Part shown: one piece after another, positions 23,413-29,196 of the stretch
Layout of the letters: the number at the start of each line of letters is the position of its first letter
How positions within the stretch are numbered: the stretch's first letter is position 1
From: a virus
IMG/VR virus record: IMGVR_UViG_3300033571_018921
Coordinates: 1-29,196 of that record
Direction: 5' to 3' (one strand)
Length of the DNA: 29,196 nt
The notes under the pieces: model-generated
Told to the model about the DNA's origin: nothing
Seen by the model: the letters and a program-made list of their open reading frames with translations, nothing else
The model's database searches: none
Program-made: the position numbers and the translations under genes

Positions 23413-25447
23413 ATTGTCTATAAATTCCGGTATAAATGTCATCATTGCCGCCACCCCCGATAAACCATTCTGGGCCCTTATACATATCTCCATGAGGATC
23501 TACCATATCCTTAGCATTACCTCCAACAATATCGTAGGTGATAGGACTTTTGAGTACTCTGTTCATTTGTCTTGCTAACATATTGGCTATTAATAGTGAA
23601 CTATATCGGTCTTTTCTTAATCGGCCCTTTTTACCATTAGGCAGTTTAACTTCAGGAGTATCCCAACGATCCCTAGCGTTCGGTCCTGTGCTAGTTTGAC
23701 TCATAACTATTGTGGTCAATTCATTCTTCAGTTCTTCGATTTCTAAAATGCATTCGCTAGTACTATCATAGAGATTATCCAAATTTGAATCAAGAATATC
23801 TTTACCTTCTCTATCCAGCGCTAAGCCTAATGTTAAATTGTCAAATTGTGGAAATAGCAATACTTTATCTTCTAAGTCTTTTCTTAGTCCATGATTAGCC
23901 TGTGCTGTCCAGTCCGCTTTTGCGAACTGAACCAATTCAATAAGATGTAAACCGGGTTGATCATCCGTATCTCTGTTTTTATCTGGATCTATAATAGGCC
24001 ATATAAGATTTTCTCCTTCTTCTATCTTATTAGGATCGTGTAGAGCTTCTTCTATAGCAACGCCACCTCCCTGAGCATCCATACCTATTCTAGCACACGG
24101 AAAAGTTTTCATTAAATTTCTAATTTTTCTTGCACAAAATCCATAGAAATCATACTCATTTATTAATCCTGTCTTTTGTCTTTCTTTAAAATTGTTTCTA
24201 TTAGTTGTCCAAACATATACTATTCTGGAATGATCAGGATGAACTTCCAGCACAGTGATACTAAAATTATCTTGTTCACTAGCCGGATCTATCCCGTATA
24301 TGTATTGATAATTAGGATTTCCTCTGGTTGTAGCTTCAAATACTATATTCTTTTCGCCAAATACTATAGGATTACCGAGAGAAGTAACACAGCTCTCTAT
24401 TAAGCTTCGTTTAAAAAATCCTTCACTATCTTTTACGAAACATGCGGCATATTCCATATTATAAATACCAGTATGTATTGTAGCTTTGGCTCTACTCACC
24501 TGTTTGTCATCCATGAAACCTTTAGGAATTAATTCATATGGCATTCTAACAATACTATAATCTTTCCAATTAAAATTATCAGGAATATCCCCCTTAAATA
24601 AATTTTCTAATTTGGTCTTATCTCCTTGACTTTCTACTATAGCCTTATATCGTTTCCAGTATGTGGCGAAATGCTTAAAGTCATAATCTGCTGTTCCTGA
24701 GATTATGGCTTGATTACTCATCTTAGTATTTAGTTGTTCTAATTCGTCGTTCCACAATCCGGCATCTTTCATAGCAGATTGCTTTGCTTGTTGTTTAACG
24801 TTCTGGATTGGACTGGCAGATACCGCAGCGAACCCTGAAACTACAGTTTCGTAAATATCTGGGCTAATAGACGCAAATTCGTCAGCAATAATTATATGTG
24901 CTCTAAGACCTCTAATTTTACTACCATCTCCAAGAGGAACAGCAATAGTCCAACTATCTCCTAGTCTTATTGTACATCTATCAACATCTCGTCGCGGGCC
25001 ATCATCATTACCATTAAATATGCTCCGTAGTATAGGACTATTTCTCCATATAGTTTCCATATATTCGAAAATAATTTTACTCTGTCTAAATGCAGCACCA
25101 ACAATAACAATTTTGGTGCCAGGCACGAATGTGCATTTTAGCATAGCATACAAGGCTAATGTAAAACTTTTACCAAAACCACGACTAGCAACGAACATGG
25201 GAAAAGCACGATTCCAGAATTCTTGCAATACGCATATTTGAATAGGATGAAGTTCTATGCCTAGTAATAGCTTAACTGTGCTTCCTAAATATTTTGGATC
25301 TCTGAAGATTCTCATAAGATGAAGATCAGGATTTTCAATATCCTTTTCGCTCCTATGAATCATAGGATTTTTAGGAATAATTACTTGACTAAGATCTCCT
25401 AGGCCTAGCCATGCGTCATCAAATATCTTTTTTTGAATATCGTTCAA
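23411..25447 (-). CDS. terL: Terminase large subunit
   Basis: The 678-aa packaging motor and DNA-cutting enzyme. The N-terminal ATPase has Walker A ASRGFGKS (87-94), Walker B HIIIADE (184-190) with catalytic Glu190, and the coupling motif ISGTA (249-253). The C-terminal RNase H-like nuclease has YGIDPAS (384-390, Asp387), IGMDAQGGG (454-462, Asp457) and DRYSSLL (613-619, Asp613), the usual three metal-binding acids. No catalytic residue is missing. A start at TTG 25447 overlaps the ERCC4 gene by 29 bases and has AAAAGG 12 bases upstream; the first in-frame ATG, 28 codons later, would still keep all motifs. It would work with the small subunit and the portal. The upstream HNH gene fits an HNH-assisted terminase module. 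Confidence 0.95.
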   Translation of the reverse strand: MNDIQKKIFDDAWLGLGDLSQVIIPKNPMIHRSEKDIENPDLHLMRIFRDPKYLGSTVKLLLGIELHPIQICVLQEFWNRAFPMFVASRGFGKSFTLALYAMLKCTFVPGTKIVIVGAAFRQSKIIFEYMETIWRNSPILRSIFNGNDDGPRRDVDRCTIRLGDSWTIAVPLGDGSKIRGLRAHIIIADEFASISPDIYETVVSGFAAVSASPIQNVKQQAKQSAMKDAGLWNDELEQLNTKMSNQAIISGTADYDFKHFATYWKRYKAIVESQGDKTKLENLFKGDIPDNFNWKDYSIVRMPYELIPKGFMDDKQVSRAKATIHTGIYNMEYAACFVKDSEGFFKRSLIESCVTSLGNPIVFGEKNIVFEATTRGNPNYQYIYGIDPASEQDNFSITVLEVHPDHSRIVYVWTTNRNNFKERQKTGLINEYDFYGFCARKIRNLMKTFPCARIGMDAQGGGVAIEEALHDPNKIEEGENLIWPIIDPDKNRDTDDQPGLHLIELVQFAKADWTAQANHGLRKDLEDKVLLFPQFDNLTLGLALDREGKDILDSNLDNLYDSTSECILEIEELKNELTTIVMSQTSTGPNARDRWDTPEVKLPNGKKGRLRKDRYSSLLIANMLARQMNRVLKSPITYDIVGGNAKDMVDPHGDMYKGPEWFIGGGGNDDIYTGIYRQ

Positions 25448-25907
25448 GATAGTTAACCTTTTTTAATATATGCTCAGCCATTTGCCTAGCATTAGATGCT
25501 TTACCACAAAATAATACTTTGATATTATGATGCAATTGTAACTCTAATAAATTCTTTAATAAGAATGCCGGAGAGATACGTATTTTGCTCCACATCTTTT
25601 TGGGCACCGTACTACCTACTGGATAAATTAATATGTCCTCAAGATCGAATTCTAGTAGTAAAAATGAATATTTATATTGAGTCATTCTCATCACAACATC
25701 CTGAAATCTGCTTTCTGTGATATTGTTTGCAAATTCGCTAACGCTCTTTTTCCTTTCGATACAAAGAACATCTTCGAGTCCTTCTATACTATAATCCCCA
25801 GTATCTAGTTTTTTATGAGCCACAGTATAATGAGAATCAAATTCCCATGGCTGTTGCTCTCTAGTATCTACTATAATAGTAAAATTGTGAGGATCGTTAT
25901 TGGTCAT
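25419..25907 (-). CDS. ERCC4/XPF-type nuclease
   Basis: This 162-aa single-domain nuclease has the ERCC4 signature: DTREQQPW (14-21), GDYSIEG (37-43) and CIERKK (49-54), i.e. the D...GD...ERK metal site. Later hydrophobic strands 'SFLLLEFDLEDILIYP' and a helix ending 'NARQMAEHILKKV' complete the fold. XPF-type domains cut branched or flap DNA and in phages may act in recombination, replication forks or branch removal ahead of packaging. There is no helicase or helix-hairpin-helix part, so it is a minimal version. It overlaps the terminase start by 29 bases and the HNH gene by 11, so it is likely co-translated with the packaging enzymes. Confidence 0.85.
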   Translation of the reverse strand: MTNNDPHNFTIIVDTREQQPWEFDSHYTVAHKKLDTGDYSIEGLEDVLCIERKKSVSEFANNITESRFQDVVMRMTQYKYSFLLLEFDLEDILIYPVGSTVPKKMWSKIRISPAFLLKNLLELQLHHNIKVLFCGKASNARQMAEHILKKVNYLERYSKKDI

Positions 25908-26166
25908 GTTTATCTTTTAGTATCTTAAAAAATGCTGATTCATAAATATGCTCCATGCCACTAATCATTTTATGATGTAAATAGCATAATGTGATACCAT
26001 TTTCTACACAAAATCTTAGTCCCGGACAATCGGCCCATCTTTTTATATGATGAGCATTTAACCGTTTTTTAATATTACACCCTGGCCATTGACAACAAAA
26101 TTTGTCTCTTTTGTAAACTTTGGTTCTCCACTTCTTGTATTCTGGATCCTCAAAATTACGACGCAT
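25897..26166 (-). CDS. HNH endonuclease
   Basis: This 89-aa HNH nuclease has a Cys pair (C25 and C30, in CCQWPGC), an AHHIKRW box (38-44) with catalytic His, Asn56 in ENGITLC, Cys61 and the LHH (63-65) of the zinc/metal site. Small HNH proteins next to terminase help cut concatemers at cos sites in many phages; others are free-standing homing nucleases. It overlaps both neighbours by 11 bases and is the same length as terminase-associated HNH proteins, so I favour a packaging role. The start MRRNFEDPEYKKWRTKVYKR is typical of that group. Confidence 0.85.
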   Translation of the reverse strand: MRRNFEDPEYKKWRTKVYKRDKFCCQWPGCNIKKRLNAHHIKRWADCPGLRFCVENGITLCYLHHKMISGMEHIYESAFFKILKDKHDQ

Positions 26167-27154
26167 AGTATTGTATATCTGAATGGACCATATCTTGTAC
26201 TAATTGAGAAAAAGTAATATTTATAACCCAACCTAGACCAATTTTTGCTTTATTAGAATCTCCTCTTAGATAATCTACTTCACATGGTCGATATAGTTCA
26301 GGGTCTATTTCAATATAATTATTATAATCTAAATTTACTATCTTAAATGCCTTATCTAAAAATTGCCTAACAGTATAACATTCATTACTACTAATAACAA
26401 AATCATCAGCATTATTTTGCTGAAGCATTAGATACATAGCATTAACATAATCTTTAGCATGGCCCCAGTCTCTGCATGCTTCTAAGTTTCCTAGTTTAAG
26501 CTTAGTATCTGATGATATTCTTTTATTGATTAATTGACCTATATATTTTGTAATCTTACGAGTAACAAAATTTTCGCCGCGACGAGGACTTTCGTGATTG
26601 AATAGTATGCCCGAACAACAATACAAATTGTATGCTTCTCGATATATTTGAATCATTCGATGACTAGCTAATTTGGCTACGCCATACGGACTTTGTGGCA
26701 GGAAAGGGGTGTTTTCGTTCTGGTATTTGGAATTGTCATTAGTGTTGACCGAATAGTTTTCGCCAAACATTTCGCTTGTGCTAGCTTGATAAAACTTCGT
26801 TTTTGGGGAAAATCGGCGAATTCCTTCTAATAAATTGACTACTCCTATGGTATCAATTTCGAAAGTTGTTGTTGGTTGTTTAAAGCTGGTTCCTACATGA
26901 CTTTGAGCTGCTAGGTTGTATAATTCGTCTGGTTTGTATTTGTCTATAACATATGAGGTATCACTAGGATCTGTTAGGTCAAATTCTTCTAGTTTAAATA
27001 GTGGGTGTTTAAGTATGCTATTTATTCTTTCAAAATTATTAACACTGCTTCTTCTATGTAGTCCAATTACTTTATATTCTTTTTCTAGTAGTAATTCTGC
27101 TAGATAACTTCCGTCTTGTCCTGTAATGCCTGTTATTAGTGCAATTTTATTCAT
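26156..27154 (-). CDS. gmd: GDP-mannose 4,6-dehydratase
   Basis: The 332-aa enzyme converts GDP-D-mannose to GDP-4-keto-6-deoxymannose, the precursor of GDP-fucose, GDP-rhamnose, GDP-perosamine and related sugars. It is a full-length SDR: GITGQDGSYLAE (9-20) binds NADP, ASTSEMFG (124-131) holds the catalytic Thr/Ser and Glu, SPYGVAK (155-161) holds Tyr157 and Lys161, and NHESPRRGENF (186-196), CRDWGHAKDY (227-236) and RPCEVDYLRGD (289-299) are family marks. All catalytic residues are present. Its middle part is slightly shorter than in most bacterial forms. It lies inside the packaging block, overlapping neighbours by 8 and 11 bases, so it is well fixed in the phage genome. No partner reductase or aminotransferase is in this window. 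Confidence 0.95.
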   Translation of the reverse strand: MNKIALITGITGQDGSYLAELLLEKEYKVIGLHRRSSVNNFERINSILKHPLFKLEEFDLTDPSDTSYVIDKYKPDELYNLAAQSHVGTSFKQPTTTFEIDTIGVVNLLEGIRRFSPKTKFYQASTSEMFGENYSVNTNDNSKYQNENTPFLPQSPYGVAKLASHRMIQIYREAYNLYCCSGILFNHESPRRGENFVTRKITKYIGQLINKRISSDTKLKLGNLEACRDWGHAKDYVNAMYLMLQQNNADDFVISSNECYTVRQFLDKAFKIVNLDYNNYIEIDPELYRPCEVDYLRGDSNKAKIGLGWVINITFSQLVQDMVHSDIQYYAS

Positions 27155-27974
27155 TGTTGTTTCCTAAGCTTTCCGGGGTTAAAAATGGTCTATCTACAAC
27201 TCCGTCCTGGTAATTATGATATTCTGATAATGAAGATCGTATCTTATCGGTGGCCATAGATAATATCTCCATTTCTCGTCCTTCTTTTTCTCTTATTTGT
27301 TCGTCTTCTAGCATGCGAATTAATCCGGCCCAACTGCTTTTACCGTCCTCAATTCTTTTAATACGCTGTTCACGAGTGGCCTTAAGATCTTTACTAATCT
27401 TTTGTTGTTCGGCTAATAGTTTAGTATATTCGTTTGTATAATTAGCTATACTATTGCGGGCAAAGCTTAATTGTGTTTCGAGATTAGCCAGTTTAGGAAT
27501 ATCTCTTTGGTCTTCTGGTTTTTCGTATTCCTTATCAACTTGCTTTTGTAGTTTTTCTGTTTCGCTAATGTGTCGCTTTCGCTCTTTCATACTACGATTA
27601 ATAAGAATATCAATGGTGATAAACTGTTTGATCTGCAGTTCTTCTGCTGGAAGAACATCCTCTCTGAACTGTTTAATCAATCCTATCCACGTATCCTCGA
27701 AGTACTTTAGTTCTCCAGAAGTCTCGTCGAATTGGCGAGTTACCTCTTGCCAGAATGTTTTGCTATACAATTTACGACGCAAGTATTCGTTGTCGTTTTT
27801 TTCAGATTCTGGTACTACTAGTTGATTTTCTTCTATGTATCTTTTGATTGGCTGCGTACTTCGATTAAGACTATCGGCAATTTGCTCGATAGTTAATTGC
27901 TCAAAATTATCTCGTATGAATTTTTCTTCATCAAGACTTAGTTGTCCTCGTTTTTTGGGAGGTGTGGCGCCCAT
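27147..27974 (-). CDS. Putative terminase small subunit
   Basis: This 275-aa protein has an N-terminal helix-turn-helix (residues about 12-52: 'LSLDEEKFIRDNFEQLTIEQ' then IADSLNRSTQPIKRYIEENQL). This is followed by a Trp-containing middle ('TWIGLIKQFREDVLPAEELQ') and a long charged coiled coil (about 120-215), ending in an acidic tail. DNA-binding head plus oligomerising helices is the design of small terminases, which recognise the packaging start site. The large subunit lies only three genes downstream. It overlaps the sigma-like gene upstream by 37 bases and gmd by 8. Another possible reading is a phage transcription regulator. There is no direct family match that I can state. Confidence 0.6.
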   Translation of the reverse strand: MGATPPKKRGQLSLDEEKFIRDNFEQLTIEQIADSLNRSTQPIKRYIEENQLVVPESEKNDNEYLRRKLYSKTFWQEVTRQFDETSGELKYFEDTWIGLIKQFREDVLPAEELQIKQFITIDILINRSMKERKRHISETEKLQKQVDKEYEKPEDQRDIPKLANLETQLSFARNSIANYTNEYTKLLAEQQKISKDLKATREQRIKRIEDGKSSWAGLIRMLEDEQIREKEGREMEILSMATDKIRSSLSEYHNYQDGVVDRPFLTPESLGNNNE

Positions 27975-28600
27975 CCTTCTTTCTCCATTATCTCTTGAAT
28001 ATGAGTTTTTAATTTATTGAGTTGTTGCTTGGGGATTTTATGACCATGTTTAAGCTTGAGATATGTTTCTCTATGCTCGCTCTGAATATGATTATCTAGG
28101 AAGTTAATAATCTCTTGATTTTGTAAATCATTCAAGAAGTTACTGCTATGAAAATGTAAACTTTCTGATTCTATTTGTGTTGGTTGCATAATATTCTTTT
28201 TGGCGTCGTTACGATTGCTCCATGCTGCGTATAGCTCGCAGTCTTTCTTTTCTGTGTATTTGGAACACTGATTGTTGGAACATTTGTATCCCTTATCAAA
28301 GAACGGACACGTAAAACACGGTTTGTCTGGTCTTTGATAATTATTACGCTTATAGTTAAATAGTCTGTTTCTTACGTGAGTCCATAAGAAATTTTCTAAT
28401 GGTCGAGTATTATCGTATTTCTCTAAACCTTCCATAGCAAATATGGCGGCTTGTTGTTTCATGTCATCAAAATCATGATATCCGAAGCGGAATTTATGGC
28501 CAAGTCTTTTGCTTATGTTATCCAATACTCTTAAAAATTCTTCCTCAGTAACACCATTAGGCAAACTAGTTTGTTTGGTCGGTATTTTTTTCTTGGTCAT
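27938..28600 (-). CDS. Sigma-like late transcription factor with Cys cluster (T4 gp55-like)
   Basis: In this 220-aa protein residues about 37-90 ('RFGYHDFDDMKQQAAIFAME', then GLEKYDNTRPLENFLWTHVRN) match sigma-70 region 2: the 'D-x-x-Q-x-A-x-x-x-x-x-x-A-L-E-K-Y-D' and 'F-x-x-x-F-x-W-x-x-x-x-x-R-N' pattern used to bind RNA polymerase and melt DNA. Phage late sigma factors such as T4 gp55 have a similar short region 2. Residues 95-121 hold five Cys (95, 98, 107, 112, 121), C-F-T-C first, suggesting a zinc or Fe-S site inserted after region 2. Residues about 158-207 are a helix-rich end that may be a degenerate region 4. It overlaps the 53-aa gene upstream by 35 bases. It would direct late transcription of the structural genes. 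Confidence 0.75.
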   Translation of the reverse strand: MTKKKIPTKQTSLPNGVTEEEFLRVLDNISKRLGHKFRFGYHDFDDMKQQAAIFAMEGLEKYDNTRPLENFLWTHVRNRLFNYKRNNYQRPDKPCFTCPFFDKGYKCSNNQCSKYTEKKDCELYAAWSNRNDAKKNIMQPTQIESESLHFHSSNFLNDLQNQEIINFLDNHIQSEHRETYLKLKHGHKIPKQQLNKLKTHIQEIMEKEGWAPHLPKNEDN

Positions 28601-28727
28601 ATAATAGTTCTGCTATACTCTTTCCTTCCTCTTGTTGTAGATCGTTTTTGACGCTTTGCTCTAGTTCTATACCGGAAGCTTTGACCGATAAAACAGAGTC
28701 TATAAGATTAATATTATCTTTTTTCAT
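28566..28727 (-). CDS. Hypothetical 53-aa acidic protein
   Basis: This small protein starts MKKDNINLIDSVLSVKASGI and ends DQEKNTDQTN. I chose ATG at 28727 because an ideal AAGGAGAT lies 4 bases upstream; a TTG nine codons earlier is in frame but has no such site. It is the first gene of the long minus-strand operon and overlaps the sigma-like gene by 35 bases. It is acidic and helical and could be a partner or anti-factor of the sigma protein, but this is only suggested by position. Confidence 0.6.
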   Translation of the reverse strand: MKKDNINLIDSVLSVKASGIELEQSVKNDLQQEEGKSIAELLYDQEKNTDQTN

Positions 28728-28759
28728 AAAATCTCCTTGCACAAAACTTGTCAATCATT

Positions 28760-28790
28760 AGTATAATAACGTTAATGTGGTTTGAGTCAA
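28760..28790 (-). promoter_or_regulatory. Promoter of the minus-strand operon
   Basis: On the minus strand TTGACT (28785-28790) and TATTAT (28763-28768) are 16 bases apart; TATACT (28760-28765) at 19 bases is an alternative -10. They lie 33 to 63 bases before the ATG at 28727. The plus-strand -10 of the divergent gene overlaps the same bases, so the two promoters probably exclude each other. Confidence 0.55.
28762..28767 (+). promoter_or_regulatory. Possible -10 element of the divergent DNA-binding gene
   Basis: A perfect TATAAT lies 43 bases before the plus-strand ATG at 28811. The best -35 (TTGCAC, 28737-28742) is weak and 19 bases away, so an activator may be needed. Confidence 0.4.
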
Positions 28791-28810
28791 TCCTAATAAG
28801 AGAGGCAAAT

Positions 28811-29035
28811 ATGGCTAACTATAAAAAGTGGACAACAACAGAAACAGAGTTTATCGTAAACAACCATGTATTATTCAATGACGAAGCTCTGGCTGCTAAG
28901 CTTAGTCAAATGACTGGTCAAAATATTAGTACCGCTATGGTTCGTAGACAACGACGAAAACTTTCATTAAAGAAGAGCCGTGGACGTCCAAAGAAGACTG
29001 TTTCAACTGTTGAGAATAATAACGAAACAGTTTGA
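28811..29035 (+). CDS. Small DNA-binding regulator with AT-hook
   Basis: This is the only plus-strand gene. I chose ATG at 28811 (AGAGG 7 bases upstream) over an ATG at 28748, because the longer start adds a hydrophobic stretch with no ribosome-binding site and would lie inside the promoter. The 74-aa product starts MANYKKWTTTETEFIVNNHV and forms a helix-turn-helix of SANT/Myb-like type with a Trp core and 'DEALAAKLSQMTGQNISTAM', then a basic helix VRRQRRKLSLKKS. The tail RGRPKK is a canonical AT-hook that binds the minor groove of AT-rich DNA. It is transcribed away from the late operon and shares its promoter region, so it may control that operon or itself. Confidence 0.7.
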   Translation: MANYKKWTTTETEFIVNNHVLFNDEALAAKLSQMTGQNISTAMVRRQRRKLSLKKSRGRPKKTVSTVENNNETV

Positions 29036-29067
29036 TCATATTTTGATCGTATTGTTAGATCTAAAAG

Positions 29068-29099
29068 ATAGCTCCGGTAGAAATACTGGGGCTATTTTT
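29068..29099. terminator. Bidirectional terminator between convergent genes
   Basis: ATAGCTCCGGTA and TACTGGGGCTAT form a 12-bp stem (two G-U pairs in the plus-strand RNA) with a GAAA tetraloop (29080-29083), followed by TTTTT on the plus strand and CTTTT on the minus strand. It ends the plus-strand regulator gene and the minus-strand gene whose stop codon is at 29098. Confidence 0.85.
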
Positions 29100-29196
29100 A
29101 TGGAATCATCTTAAACGACAAATTAATAAAGTAAGATGGTGTTACGCCAGGAGTAACTTGTGGAGTACTTGTTGGTTCCGGAGTACTTGTATGCGT
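29098..29196 (-). CDS. C-terminal end of a Thr/Pro-rich protein (runs off the right edge)
   Basis: An open frame enters from the right edge and ends with TAA at 29098. Its last 32 residues are a Thr-Pro repeat (TSTPEPTSTPQVTPGVTPS) followed by YFINLSFKMIP. Such Thr/Pro stretches are flexible linkers in fibre, adhesin or surface proteins of phages and bacteria. The terminator hairpin begins directly at its stop codon. The main part of the protein lies outside the window, so no function can be given. Confidence 0.6.
   Translation of the reverse strand, partial: THTSTPEPTSTPQVTPGVTPSYFINLSFKMIP

Noticed and set aside
28728-28754. TTG start at 28754 for the small acidic protein.
   Set aside because: The ideal AAGGAGAT lies inside this extension and is placed for the ATG at 28727.
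28748-28810. Longer start (ATG at 28748) for the plus-strand regulator.
   Set aside because: It lies within the predicted promoter, has no ribosome-binding site and adds a hydrophobic stretch unlike a DNA-binding protein.

Overview
This window is one contiguous late (structural) region of a tailed double-stranded DNA phage or prophage (Caudoviricetes). It is AT-rich, very densely packed with 4-37 base gene overlaps, and almost everything is encoded on the minus strand. There is no bacterial housekeeping gene, rRNA or tRNA that I can see. The protease, portal, fibre and tail-tube proteins resemble those of uncultured aquatic phages, but the host cannot be named from sequence alone. No tail sheath gene is visible, so myovirus versus siphovirus morphology is undecided.

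Read in the direction of transcription (high to low coordinates), the layout is as follows. (1) The right edge has the end of a Thr/Pro-rich protein, a bidirectional terminator, and one plus-strand DNA-binding gene divergent from the main operon. (2) A regulatory and packaging block holds a 53-aa protein, a sigma region 2-like late sigma factor with a Cys cluster, a putative small terminase, GDP-mannose 4,6-dehydratase, an HNH nuclease, an ERCC4/XPF-type nuclease and the large terminase. (3) The head block holds the portal, a prohead protease fused to a scaffold (with a probable internal start for free scaffold), a decoration-like protein and the major capsid protein, closed by a strong terminator. 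(4) A fibre and glycan block is inserted between the capsid and neck genes. It holds an adaptor-like protein, a 79-aa protein, a 592-aa fibre with GHTHT motifs, a 1589-aa collagen-like fibre, a small companion, a GH130/GT108-like beta-propeller protein and a TPR-FkbM methyltransferase. (5) The neck and tail block holds head-tail connectors, a P-domain protein paralogous to the adaptor in block 4, a zinc-ribbon protein, tail completion proteins, the tail tube, four small to medium proteins and the start of the tape measure protein at the left edge.

The most interesting themes are: the very long collagen-like fibre next to sugar and methyl-transfer genes (possible phage-directed fibre or receptor glycan modification); a phage sigma-like factor together with a short motif (GGTGTA-Y followed by an AT-rich stretch) that recurs in the few real intergenic gaps; a probable nested scaffold gene; and a hairpin that would hide the ribosome-binding site of the glycan genes.
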